Assembly: GCF_000158475.2 (NCBI RefSeq)
Contig: NZ_KI392031.1
Span: forward strand, 688,083 to 731,462
From: Oxalobacter paraformigenes
GTDB lineage: Bacteria; Pseudomonadota; Gammaproteobacteria; Burkholderiales; Burkholderiaceae_D
DNA: 43,380 bases
Direction: 5' to 3'
Part shown: positions 33,279 through 42,524 of the stretch, in pieces
Numbering within the stretch: the stretch's first letter is position 1
Layout: each line of letters opens with the position of its first letter
Program-made: the position numbers and the translations under genes
The notes under the pieces: model-generated
What the model was told of the DNA's origin: nothing
The model's input: only the letters and a program-made list of their open reading frames with translations
The model's database searches: none

Positions 33279-34724
33279 ATGCGAAGGGAAATAATGGGAT
33301 TGAGTGTGAGCCGGGTTCGTCAGGGAACGCTGGCTGTGCTCGGATGCCTCATTTTTGCCAATGGCGTCTGGGCCGGAGAGTATTCCGACGGCATGCGGTT
33401 CTATCAGGAAAAGGAATACGACAAGGCGTTTTCGTCTTTTAAAAAGGCGGCCGCGAAGGGCCATGCCGCCGCGCAGTCGGCGCTGGGCGCCATGTATTAT
33501 AACGGCGAGGGCACGGAAGAAAACGAATCGGCGGCGGCGCAATGGTACCAAAAGGCGGCCGAACACGGGCGCATGGACGCCCAGTTTGCGCTGGGCGAAT
33601 TGTACGAGGCGGGCGAAGGCGTCGAGCGCAACGACAAGAAGGCGGCGTTCTGGTATCAGAAGGCGGCCGATCAGGGCCATCTGAAGGCGCAGGCGAAGCT
33701 GGGTATTCTTTATATGGAAGGCCGCGGGGTGAAGCGCGACGATGCCAGGGCGGCGTCGCTCCTTTCAAATGCGGCCAGGCACGGCATTGCGGTGGCGCAG
33801 GCGAATCTGGGGCTTTTGTACGCCAGCGGCCGCGGGGTGGCGGCCAGTACGAACAAGGCGCTGGAGTGGTATCGCAAGGCCGCTTCGCAGGGCGAGGCCG
33901 GGGCGCAGTTTTCGCTGGGCAATATGTATGAGGACGGTACCGGGGTCGAAAAGGATCTGGTGAAGGCGGCGGTCTGGTACCGGAAAGCGGCGGAACAGGG
34001 CAATGCGGAAGCGCAGAACAATCTCGGACGCCTTTACATGGAAGGCGACGATTTCGAGGGGCATGAAGACGAGGCGTTTGTCTGGTTCCAGCGGGCGGCC
34101 GATCAGGGTTTCGCGGAAGCGCAGACGAATCTGGGGGTGCTTTACGCTTACGGGCTTGGCGTGGATCAGGATGTGGAAAAGGCGGTTTACTGGTACCGGC
34201 AGGCGGCGGAACAGGGCCAGCCGGAGGGCGCTTTTTTTCTGGCCGAGGCGTATTACCGGGGTGAAGGCGTCGGGCGCGATGACAGGCTGGCGGTCAAGTG
34301 GTACGAGTTCGCCGCGAAACAGGGCGTGCCGGAAAGCCAGGACAGGCTGGGTCTGATGTATACGAACGGGATCGGGGTCAAACAGGATTACGGCAAGGCG
34401 GTTTCCTGGTTCAGGAAGGCGGCGCGGCAGGGGTATGCCGAATCGCAGAACAATCTGGGCGTCTTGCACGCCCGCGGACTGGGGGTGGAACAGGATTATG
34501 CCAGGGCAATTGCCTGGTACCGCAAGGCGATTGCCCAGAATCTGCCGCAGGCCCAGTTCAATCTGGGCACGATGTATTTGCAGGGGCATGGCGTCAGGCA
34601 GGATGTCGATATGGCCCGCAAGTGGTTCATGAAGGCGGCATCGCAGGGGTTGCCGGAAGCGGAAAAGAGTCTGGACAGGCTGCCCAAGGAGGGCGGGTCG
34701 ATTGATACCGATCTTTCTACCTGA
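33279..34724 (+). CDS. Secreted Sel1-like repeat protein, 12 near-consensus repeats (481 aa)
   Basis: ATG 33279, GGGAGG 7 bases upstream. Signal peptide MRREIMGLSVSRVRQGTLAV... with cleavage after VWA (about residue 32). From residue 40 to 470 there are 12 consecutive 36-residue Sel1 repeats with strong consensus (AAEQGNAEAQNNLGRLYMEG, AADQGFAEAQTNLGVLYAYG, AARQGYAESQNNLGVLHARG). This is the most regular Sel1 protein of the window, and the repeat array is uninterrupted except for an altered turn in repeat 6 (GDDFEGHED). It should form a long right-handed superhelix in the periplasm or on the surface. Monocistronic, closed by the terminator at 34750. Confidence 0.9.
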   Translation: MRREIMGLSVSRVRQGTLAVLGCLIFANGVWAGEYSDGMRFYQEKEYDKAFSSFKKAAAKGHAAAQSALGAMYYNGEGTEENESAAAQWYQKAAEHGRMDAQFALGELYEAGEGVERNDKKAAFWYQKAADQGHLKAQAKLGILYMEGRGVKRDDARAASLLSNAARHGIAVAQANLGLLYASGRGVAASTNKALEWYRKAASQGEAGAQFSLGNMYEDGTGVEKDLVKAAVWYRKAAEQGNAEAQNNLGRLYMEGDDFEGHEDEAFVWFQRAADQGFAEAQTNLGVLYAYGLGVDQDVEKAVYWYRQAAEQGQPEGAFFLAEAYYRGEGVGRDDRLAVKWYEFAAKQGVPESQDRLGLMYTNGIGVKQDYGKAVSWFRKAARQGYAESQNNLGVLHARGLGVEQDYARAIAWYRKAIAQNLPQAQFNLGTMYLQGHGVRQDVDMARKWFMKAASQGLPEAEKSLDRLPKEGGSIDTDLST

Positions 34725-34749
34725 GGCCTGAACGGGGAAAGGATACGGG

Positions 34750-34777
34750 GCATGACGGGGCGTCATGCTTTTTTTTT
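34750..34777 (+). terminator. Intrinsic terminator after the 12-repeat Sel1 gene
   Basis: GCATGACG (34750-34757), loop GGG, CGTCATGC (34761-34768), then nine T. Confidence 0.9.
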
Positions 34778-34910
34778 GCGGCGGCTCCCCGTGTCGTGAG
34801 GCAGGGCGGACGGGGTTTGCCGCGCAGGCTGGCGGTTGCGGACGGGACGGTTTGCCGGGCAGGGGAAGGCGGGGAGCGAGGCGGGGCATGAAAAAAACGG
34901 ATGGCGTGCC

Positions 34911-35203
34911 GTATAGCGGGTCTGGTTTCCGGATGAGTCGAACGGGGTTTGCAGACAGTATTTCAGTCACCCTGCCAGATGAAAAGGCCAGTTGAATCGT
35001 TTGACGGCGGTTTTCCAGCCATGTGACAAGGGATTTTTTCCCGACCCAACGAGGGATTTCCCGTCTTTTTCCCGCGGTTTTTTCCCGGCTTTTCACCCGG
35101 ACTGCCCGGAGTCAAGCGGTTTTGCAAAAACCGGCAAACCGGGTATTCAGGCGGGTTTGATGCCTTTTTTGACGCTTTTTTCATCCTGTTTCCAAGGTTT
35201 CCC
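34911..35203 (-). repeat. Dispersed ~295-bp repeat, copy D (inverted)
   Basis: Reverse orientation relative to A-C. Reading the minus strand it runs from about 35203 (GGAAACAGGATGAA...) to 34911 (...CAGACCCGCTATAC). Its 5' end lies within about 15 bp of the first usable codon of the broken Sel1 gene at 35216, which lacks a normal start region. Confidence 0.78.
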
Positions 35204-35215
35204 TGCTCTTGCGGT

Positions 35216-36082
35216 GTGTTGGACGGCGGCTGTTTGGGCGGCATGGCGGGCGATGCCGGGCCGGCTGTGCAGGCGGTGACGACGGTGACGGCGGCGCAAC
35301 TGGATTCGTGGGGGAAGGCGGCGCGGGCGTCGATCCGGCAAGAGCGGTACGACAGGGCGTTGGCCGTTTTAAGGGAACTGGCGGCAAAGGGCGATCCGCG
35401 GGGTGAATATGGGCTGGGGCTGATGGCGGCCAATGGGTGCAGGGTGAAAAAGGATGACGGGGCGGCGGTTTCGCGTTTCAGAAAGGCCGCGCAAGCAGGC
35501 GTTCCCGAAGCGCGATCCGCGCCGGGGACGAGGTACGATGCGGGACGGGGTGTCCGGCAGGATATCCGTCAGGCGGTTTTCTGGTATGAAAAGGCGGCGT
35601 CGGGCGGAGACGGCAGGGCGCGGGCGAGGCTCGGAACCTGAATCTTTTGGGGCGCGGCATGCCGCGCGATTATGGCAAGGCGTTTGGCTGGCGGCAAAGG
35701 GCGGCGGAAGCGGGCGCCCCGAAAGGACAAGTATGCGCCGGGCATGATGTATGTCCGCGGCTGGGGAACGCCGCGTGAACGGGAAAAGGCCAAAGTCTGG
35801 ATCGCGCGGGCCGCGCAGGCCGGGGAGCCGCAGGCGATGCGTCTGATGGGCGAGATGGCGCATGGCGGTTTCGGTCTGGCCCGGAACGGAAAAACGGCGC
35901 TTTTCTGGTACCGGAAAAGTGCGGAGGCGGGGAACCGGGAAGCGATGCAGCGGCTGGCGGCAGCTTACGGTTCCGGTTCGCCGGGATTGGCCGCCGGTCT
36001 GGAACAGGCGAAACGCTGGCAGGCAAGAGCGGCGAAAGCGGAAAGCGCGGAACCGCTTTTGCCGGCGCCCGGGGCTTTCTGA
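35216..36082 (+). pseudogene. Sel1-like repeat gene broken by two opposite frameshifts and a lost 5' end
   Basis: Two pieces in the same frame (35216-35641 and about 35731-36082) encode Sel1 repeats (GDPRGEYGLGLMAANGCRVKKD; GEPQAMRLMGEMAHGGFGLARN; GNREAMQRLAAAYGSG). They are separated by a TGA at 35639-35641. The missing repeat is present between them in another frame (35635 to about 35727: LNLLGRGMPRDYGKAFGWRQ...). So a shift of one base near 35635 is undone by an opposite shift near 35728. The 5' end has only a GTG without RBS, and no proper signal peptide, next to repeat D. Either a decayed gene or a gene with two sequencing errors. Confidence 0.75.
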
Positions 36083-36087
36083 GGGCC

Positions 36088-36537
36088 TTAGGGGACGCGT
36101 CCGGCCGGGGTCTGGCGGAGCGCCGGTTCGGCAAGGTAGTCTTCGTCGGACACGGGTTCCAGCCAGACGGCGGGGCCTGCTTCCGGGTGGGTTTCGATGG
36201 CGATGTGCGAGAAGGGGGTGTCGGGCGCGGCGCCGTGCCAGTGTTCGGCGCCGGGAGCGATTTTCACGACGTCGCCGGGTTGCAGGCAGACGACGGGTTT
36301 GCCGCGTTCCTGATAGCGGCCGGCGCCGTCGGTGCACAGCAGGATCTGGCCGCCCGGATGGGTGTGCCAGTGGTTGCGGCAGCCTGCTTCAAAGGTGACG
36401 TTTACTGTCGGGCAATTGAAGGTCGTATCGGGTTCGACAAGCCAGTGCAGCCAGACGGTGCCGGTGAATTTGCGGCTTTTCAGCGCTTTTCCGAGTGGAA
36501 AAACAGGGGATGGGGCGGTAGCGGTGTCGGTCGTCAT
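36088..36537 (-). CDS. Small cupin-domain protein (149 aa)
   Basis: ATG 36537 chosen (CAGGAGA 6 bases upstream); the open frame extends further but without RBS. A single cupin_2 barrel: motif 1 GCRNHWHTHPGGQILLCTDG with His56, His58, His60 and Gln64 as likely metal ligands, and motif 2 QPGDVVKIAPGAEHWHGAAP with His99 and His101. This pattern (FxxxxRxxWHxHxxGQ ... EHWHGA) is that of the cupins related to carboxymuconolactone decarboxylase partners and cyanohydrin-lyase-type enzymes. Cytosolic, probably Mn- or Fe-binding; reaction unknown. It stands alone, convergent with the Sel1 pseudogene. Confidence 0.9.
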   Translation of the reverse strand: MTTDTATAPSPVFPLGKALKSRKFTGTVWLHWLVEPDTTFNCPTVNVTFEAGCRNHWHTHPGGQILLCTDGAGRYQERGKPVVCLQPGDVVKIAPGAEHWHGAAPDTPFSHIAIETHPEAGPAVWLEPVSDEDYLAEPALRQTPAGRVP

Positions 36538-37495
36538 GACGGTCTCCTGGGTTACGGGGTGGCGGCCGGGTGGCCGGCAGGGGTTCGGCAGGGCTTGCCG
36601 GCGGCCTGTCGAACCGGATGGTTCCGGCAACAGGCCGGACGGAGAACGGTTTTCTTTTTTTCTCCGCTGGCTTTCGCCTGCCTTGTCCGATGATACCGGA
36701 AAAACGGGAGCGCGGGCCCGCAGTCAGGATGGAAAGGGAACGGGAGCGCGGTTTTCCGGCCGCCGGGCGCTCCGGCGGCCCTGTCCATCGGATCGTCAGG
36801 CGGAGGGCGTTTGTTCTGTTTCGGGGGAATGTAGCCTGAAGCGGGGCGGCGAAAGAACCGCACGTTTTCTGCGGGCGGGAAAGGCTGTCCCGGACGGGCC
36901 GGGCGGCGGGAACGGGGTTTTTCCGGCTGAGGGGGTGAGACAGGTTGGCCGAAGGCGGTGGCGAGGGCAGGATTTCACCGGGAGGGAGGGAACGGCCGGC
37001 CCGATGCCCGGAACAGTCTGGCGGTTTTTTGCGGAAGACTGCCCGGTTTGCCGGGTATTTTTGCAGAAGGGCGGCCGATCTGCCGGTACGACGCTTCCGG
37101 TTTCCGCCGCTTTGGGCGAGGCGTTTTTGACGGCCCGGCAAGGGAAAGCAGGGGGGACGGGGCCGTGCTGCGGGGAAAGCACGTGTTCCGGTGGGACGTA
37201 TCCGCGCGGAATGGCGGGCGGCTTCCGTTGGGGGTGCGGAGGGCGCGCTTCTGTCGGGGCGAGGCGGGCGCGAACCGGCCGCGTGCCGGGTATGGCGGGA
37301 AAGACGGCAGGGGAGAAAACACGAAAGACACATGCCTGAAAGGGCGTGGCGGGCGGAAGGCGCGCTTTCCCGTTTGCGGGCGGGGCTTATCTGGCAGCGC
37401 CTTTTTTTCGGGAGGCTGGCGTTTTTTGAACGCGCGGGAAAGCGCTGCCGGATGGCGCAGGTGGGGACGGCAAGGTCTTTCAAGGCCGCCGCCAT
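36538..37495. other. Long intergenic stretch, no gene recognised
   Basis: About 960 bp, GC-rich, with only Arg/Pro/Gly-rich shadow frames on both strands and no RBS-linked start. Confidence 0.4.
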
Positions 37496-37535
37496 AAAAA
37501 AACGCCCGTGGAAAGCTGGTTCACGGGCGTTTTTC
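37496..37535. terminator. Bidirectional intrinsic terminator
   Basis: AACGCCCGTG (37501-37510) pairs with CACGGGCGTT (37522-37531), flanked by A-run (37496-37502) and T-run (37530-37534). The minus-strand side has the longer T-run, so it may end transcripts from the small gene at 38.2-38.4 kb. Confidence 0.75.
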
Positions 37536-38193
37536 AGGCAAAGGGAGAGCAGGACTTCATTATTTCCGAAGCCGTCCGGAATAAGCTCTTTTTTTACAAA
37601 TCCTTACAGACGATACATTTCTTCAGAATCGGGCAAACCGGCCGGCGCGCTTTTTTGCCGGCCTGTCCGGCCGGGTTTGTCAGAAAAACGCGGGAAACGG
37701 ACGGGGATGCACGGCATGGCTCCGGTGTCGCGGGAAGGCGGGTGTGCGGGGAGAGCGGCAGCCTGATCACGCCGGGGGAGCCGGTCGGTGAATCGGGCGG
37801 GAGCGGGGCGCTTTCCGGGCGGAGGCACGCTTGTCCGCCGGGAAGCGGTGCGGCGGCAAGCGGTTTTGGCGTTTGCCGGAAAAGGGCGCATGGGAAGACA
37901 GGCCGGACCCGGATTGCGCGGGAGGGCAGGACAGGGAGTGGGCGGGGGCTTATTGCCGGGAGGTTGCCGCTTCCGGAAAGTCTGCGCCGGTTTGCTTTTG
38001 CGGGCTGTTTCCGGAAAAGCCCGATGCATGTATGGGGTTTTTTTCGGCTTTCCGCCGTTTTCCGGATTGTGCCGATGGCGGCTGTTTCAGGAAACGGGAG
38101 GCTTGCGTCCGGCCGGAAACCCGCTGGAGCGGGCCGGCGGAAAAAGGGGTTTTGCCGGGTGTTGCGGCCTGTTTTGCTTGCTGTATTGCCGGG
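37536..38193. other. Intergenic, no gene recognised
   Basis: An AT-rich patch at 37555-37630 includes a short TTCCG/CGGAA hairpin followed by a T-run, perhaps a small RNA end. The rest is GC-rich without a supportable frame. Confidence 0.35.
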
Positions 38194-38412
38194 TCATTTC
38201 TTTTTCCGGGGTTTTGGGGGCGCTTTCTTTTTTTCCCCGAACAGGATTTTCCAGAGAAAATAAAGCGGAAAGAACTGGAAGAGGATCATTGGAAGGGAAT
38301 CGCCGTAACGCGGCCTGATGTATAACAGATGGATGAGCCCGATGACTATGGCAACGGCCACCATGATGATAATCCGGGTTTTCTTGCTTAACTCTTCAGA
38401 TTCGTTTTCCAA
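38194..38412 (-). CDS. Small two-helix membrane protein (72 aa)
   Basis: The best start is TTG 38412 with AAGGAAGG 8 bases upstream (ENESEELSKKTR after the start). Two hydrophobic segments: residues 13-31 (IIIMVAVAIVIGLIHLLYI) and about 40-58 (PMILFQFFPLYFLWKILFG). The Lys-rich tail (EKKKAPPKPRKKK) should be cytosolic. No family is recognised. The RBS, transmembrane pattern and positive-inside tail make a real gene likely. A longer upstream frame exists but is Arg-rich and lacks an RBS. Confidence 0.65.
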   Translation of the reverse strand: MENESEELSKKTRIIIMVAVAIVIGLIHLLYIRPRYGDSLPMILFQFFPLYFLWKILFGEKKKAPPKPRKKK

Positions 38413-38768
38413 TTGCGTTTCCTTCCTTTTTCTGCGTCCGGGGCGGCCGGAACGGGTCGTGCAAAGCGTGCTTTCGCTGCCATGCCGGGGGTTTTTCATT
38501 TTCCGCTTCAGAGGGACTGGCGCCCGGAAAGCCGGCGCTTTCACGCGGAGACAATGGCGGGACGCCGGCGGCGAATCCGTCCGCGCACGGCGCGTGTAGC
38601 GGTACAGGATGTACTCTACAGGCTGTCCGGAAGAATTTCAATCCGTGTGGCTGTAAAACGCGGCGAACGCCTGAGCGCTGACCAGTCGGGACAGTTTGGC
38701 GTTTCCGCCAGCGCACCTGTTGTGGCGCAGCCGCCGTACTCCCGGCGGTTCGCGACAGACAGCCGGGG
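38413..38768. other. Intergenic before the CRISPR trailer
   Basis: No gene recognised. ATTTCAATCCGTG at 38634-38646 resembles the start of a CRISPR repeat and may be a decayed unit. Confidence 0.35.
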
Positions 38769-38810
38769 TTTTACTCCACGCGCCAGTTCGCGCACCGGTA
38801 AGGGTGCGAC
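38769..38810 (-). repeat. Degenerate terminal CRISPR repeat with an internal insertion
   Basis: The left part TTTTACTCCACGC and right part CGCACCGGTAAGGGTGCGAC match the array repeat with a few changes, separated by about 11 extra bases. It ends exactly 35 bases before the first intact repeat, a normal spacer length. Degeneracy at this side marks the leader-distal end. Confidence 0.7.
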
Positions 38811-38845
38811 GACGGACTGACCAACGAAGTGCTGTACAACGCAAG

Positions 38846-40971
38846 GTTTCAATCCACGCACCCGTGAGGGTGCGACGCATACGCGATAAATGAGGCCGTA
38901 AGCATCATCGAGTTTCAATCCACGCACCCGTGAGGGTGCGACCGAAAGGCGATTCTGGCGGCGATTGAAAAACTGAGTTTCAATCCACGCACCCGTGAGG
39001 GTGCGACATATGTGGCACGCGGACAAAAACACAATGATGTGGTTTCAATCCACGCACCCGTGAGGGTGCGACCAGCAAACCCTGCCGGGTGTTTTATCGA
39101 GATCCCGGTTTCAATCCACGCACCCGTGAGGGTGCGACTGGATCTTGCAACCACGCTGGTGAGCCTGATCAATGTTTCAATCCACGCACCCGTGAGGGTG
39201 CGACGCATCCATGCCAATACGATACGTTATCGGAGACGTTTCAATCCACGCACCCGTGAGGGTGCGACCCGGAAGATACCGCCTCTTTGGCAACCGCTAA
39301 CGCGGTTTCAATCCACGCACCCGTGAGGGTGCGACGATACAGGCAGAAATTTGCGACGGAATCCGGATGTTTCAATCCACGCACCCGTGAGGGTGCGACA
39401 ATATCTAAAACCAGCTCGATATTGGGGTTATTTTGTTTCAATCCACGCACCCGTGAGGGTGCGACGACGCTATCGGCATGCGCATATTTGTGGGAGCGGG
39501 TTTCAATCCACGCACCCGTGAGGGTGCGACAATGGACATCAAAAAGGCTTCGGCTATGGCGATGTTTCAATCCACGCACCCGTGAGGGTGCGACTTAACA
39601 CACTTGAGGAGGCGGAAAATGTCGAGGCTGTTTCAATCCACGCACCCGTGAGGGTGCGACTTCTGGACGTTGTTATAGATAGTTCGTTCAGAAAAGTTTC
39701 AATCCACGCACCCGTGAGGGTGCGACATAATTACGTCGAAGAATACCTCAAGGATTTCAGGTTTCAATCCACGCACCCGTGAGGGTGCGACCGGCTGGAG
39801 TATGAGGTTGTCGGCTGGGGGAAGAACGGGGTTTCAATCCACGCACCCGTGAGGGTGCGACTGGCCCGCGTGGATTAGTTTTACGCTGGAAAACGGTTTC
39901 AATCCACGCACCCGTGAGGGTGCGACTTGATCTCTGTCGATTATAAAGCAGACCCGTCGGAGTTTCAATCCACGCACCCGTGAGGGTGCGACCAGAAAAA
40001 CAAAAATTCAGCGCGTGCAAGGAGCGGTTTCAATCCACGCACCCGTGAGGGTGCGACATATTTCCATCCGTATTTAACATGATGGGGTTGGGTTTCAATC
40101 CACGCACCCGTGAGGGTGCGACCCCGGACAGACGATTATTATTCTTGGCGCAACAAGTTTCAATCCACGCACCCGTGAGGGTGCGACCAGGAGCTTGACC
40201 GCATGACCACGCGCCGCGAAGGTTTCAATCCACGCACCCGTGAGGGTGCGACGCAGGAGCTTGACCGCATGACCACGCGCCGCGAAGTTTCAATCCACGC
40301 ACCCGTGAGGGTGCGACGGGACGGGTGGAGCGTGGAGCAGGAAAGCACAATGTTTCAATCCACGCACCCGTGAGGGTGCGACCAATTCCACAAGATGGAC
40401 GCGATGTATGCATTATAGTTTCAATCCACGCACCCGTGAGGGTGCGACCCGACATTACAAAAGCTGCTTGATATTAACCGTGTTTCAATCCACGCACCCG
40501 TGAGGGTGCGACGCAGTAAAAGAGTTCACAATTCGGGCGAAAGACGGTTTCAATCCACGCACCCGTGAGGGTGCGACCAGAATGGCTGATTGAAAATTAC
40601 GAACCGCGCCTGTTTCAATCCACGCACCCGTGAGGGTGCGACGTTGCCGCCATCGTCGCAAAAATTCCACAATCCGATGTTTCAATCCACGCACCCGTGA
40701 GGGTGCGACTGATGTGGTGGGCGTTTCATACACCCAGCCAGCGTGTTTCAATCCACGCACCCGTGAGGGTGCGACCCGTTTGCATCGACATCCCCAAACA
40801 CATCATCTATTGTTTCAATCCACGCACCCGTGAGGGTGCGACGGGGCAAGTACAGGATACTATGGTATCGGCGGCGTTTCAATCCACGCACCCGTGAGGG
40901 TGCGACGATTTGACCAGCAGGACGCAAACGACCTGACGATGTTTCAATCCACGCACCCGTGAGGGTGCGAC
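38846..40971 (-). CRISPR. CRISPR array, 33 intact 31-bp repeats and 32 spacers, type I-C-like repeat
   Basis: The repeat on the plus strand begins GTTTCAATCCACGCACCC and ends GAGGGTGCGAC, with a 7-bp stem (CGCACCC/GGGTGCG). All 33 copies are identical by eye. Read on the minus strand it is GTCGCACCC...GTGGATTGAAAC, the form typical of type I-C (Cas5d-processed) arrays, so transcription is probably minus, from the right. That fits the degenerate unit at the left end and a candidate leader promoter at the right. Spacers are 33-36 bases except one of 39 (39792-39830). The spacers at 40188-40221 and 40253-40286 are the same sequence shifted by one base. No cas gene lies within this window. Confidence 0.97.
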
Positions 40972-41102
40972 TGTGCCCTTGGAAAGCCTGATGGACCGGG
41001 CTTTTCAGGGGCAGAATGCGGGAACCTCCCCGTTTTTGACGCGAAACGGGACGGTTTTCCCGACCGGTTCCGATTTTACGTGTTTTTTCAAGGGTTTGCC
41101 AG
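40972..41102 (-). promoter_or_regulatory. Probable CRISPR leader with promoter
   Basis: On the minus strand CTGGCA (41102-41097), an 18-base spacer and TAAAAT (41078-41073) form a plausible promoter about 95 bases before the first repeat. This is the end without repeat decay. Assignment as leader rests on repeat orientation and position. Confidence 0.5.
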
Positions 41103-41188
41103 TGCGAGCACCGCACCGGGGAGAGGCTGTGAGCCTCAGGTTCCCGCGTTTTCCGGTTTTCCGGGGCGGGCGTCCGGATGGCGGCGAT

Positions 41189-42310
41189 TTAACGCAGGTC
41201 GCGGTAGAGATCGCGCAGCATGGCTTCGGTAATGGGGACCGGGTTGTTTTGCAGGTTCGGGTGGAGGCTGGCCTGAACCAGTTTTTCCAGTTGGTCGTCG
41301 GTCAGGTCGTATCCGGCAAGGCTGGTTTTCAGGCCGGTGCGGTATTTGAGTTCGGAGATGGCGTCGGCCATGGAACAGGCGTTGTCGAATCCGGTGGCAA
41401 ACGCCAGTTCGCGCAGGCGTCCATCGGTGTCTTTTTCCGCATTGATCCGCATGAAGTGGTCGATGGTGAGGCCGCAGGCTTCGCCGTGGGGGATGCCGAG
41501 GTTGCTGGTTAACGGATAGGAACAGGCGTGGGCGGCGGCGGTGCCGGGCAGGGCGAAGGCCAGTCCGGCTGTGACGGACGCTTCGGCCATTTTTTCCCGC
41601 GCCAGCGCGTTTTCCGGTTCTTCGCAGGCGGTTTCCAGATGCCGGAAGACAAGCCGGGCGGCATGGATGGCGAGGGCGTCGCAAACGGGCTGGTGATGGA
41701 TGTTCCAGTAGGCTTCGATGGCGTGGCAGAGCACGTCCATGCCGGTGCAGGCGGTCACGTGTTTTGGGACGGTGTAGGTCAGTTCGGGATCGACGATGGC
41801 GGTGGCGGGGTAGAAGACCGGGGTGTTGAGCGGGGCCTTGAGCCCTTTTTGATGGTCGGAGAGGACGGCAACGCGGGTGATTTCGCTGCCGGTGCCGGCG
41901 GTGGTCGGGACGGCGATGAGCGGCAGGTGCGCTTCAGGCAAGGGCCGTTTCTTTTCCAGATACTCGCTTGCCGGGGCGGCGGCGGTGCAGAAAGCCGCGG
42001 CGGCCTTGGCGCAGTCCAGTACGCTGCCGCCCCCGACAGCCAGGACAAAATCGCAGCCGTTTTGCCGGATCAGTCCGGCGCAGGCGTCGCATTGGCTGAC
42101 GTCGGGGTTGGGCGAAACGCGGCTGTACACGGTCTGGAGGGTTTTTTCATTGTCGGCGACGAGCCGGGCGGCCAGTCCGTTTTTTTCAAGGGATGGCGAG
42201 GTGACAAGGAGGCCGCGGGTTCCCCCGAGCCGGCGGATTTCGTCTTTCAGGCAGGCGATCATGCCGTTGCCGAAATGGATGGTGACGGGTTGCAGGTAGT
42301 GCCAGTTCAT
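41189..42310 (-). CDS. Iron-containing (group III) alcohol dehydrogenase (373 aa)
   Basis: ATG 42310 chosen (AAAGGAGAG 7 bases upstream); the frame extends further up but without RBS or similarity. Family landmarks: the N-terminal NAD(P)-binding part with GGGSVLDCAKA (93-103) and VPTTAGTGSEIT (134-145). The metal-binding part has Asp192 and His196 (GMDVLCHAIEAYW), His261 (AAHACSYPL) and His275 (PHGEACG), all four ligands present. Oxidises or reduces short alcohols/aldehydes with NAD(P) in the cytosol; sequence resembles the phosphonoacetaldehyde/propanol dehydrogenase-type branch, but the substrate cannot be assigned. It lies next to the CRISPR leader, co-directional with the array. A 6-bp hairpin (41123-41137) follows without a T-run. 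Confidence 0.95.
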   Translation of the reverse strand: MNWHYLQPVTIHFGNGMIACLKDEIRRLGGTRGLLVTSPSLEKNGLAARLVADNEKTLQTVYSRVSPNPDVSQCDACAGLIRQNGCDFVLAVGGGSVLDCAKAAAAFCTAAAPASEYLEKKRPLPEAHLPLIAVPTTAGTGSEITRVAVLSDHQKGLKAPLNTPVFYPATAIVDPELTYTVPKHVTACTGMDVLCHAIEAYWNIHHQPVCDALAIHAARLVFRHLETACEEPENALAREKMAEASVTAGLAFALPGTAAAHACSYPLTSNLGIPHGEACGLTIDHFMRINAEKDTDGRLRELAFATGFDNACSMADAISELKYRTGLKTSLAGYDLTDDQLEKLVQASLHPNLQNNPVPITEAMLRDLYRDLR

Positions 42311-42524
42311 GGTTTGCCTCTCCTTTCCTTGTCCGTTGAGCGGTTTTTTGTCCGGCATGCTCTTGGCGGAAAACAGGATGCGCGGTTTCCGTTTCTCCGT
42401 TTTCATGGGCGCTTTTTTTATTTTACACCGGTGTCTGCGGGGTGGGTTCGGGTAGCGGTCCCGTTTGTCGAAACGGCGTTTTTTGCGGCAAGGGGCGCCG
42501 TCGCTTTTGCCGGATGCGGTTGTT

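Noticed and set aside
37555-37630. Small gene or sRNA in the AT-rich patch after the bidirectional terminator
   Set aside because: No RBS-linked frame and no clear promoter; the hairpin is only 5 bp.
38616-41116. Open frames through the CRISPR array on both strands
   Set aside because: They are translations of the repeats (FNPRTREGAT / RTLTGAWIET) and spacers, not genes.
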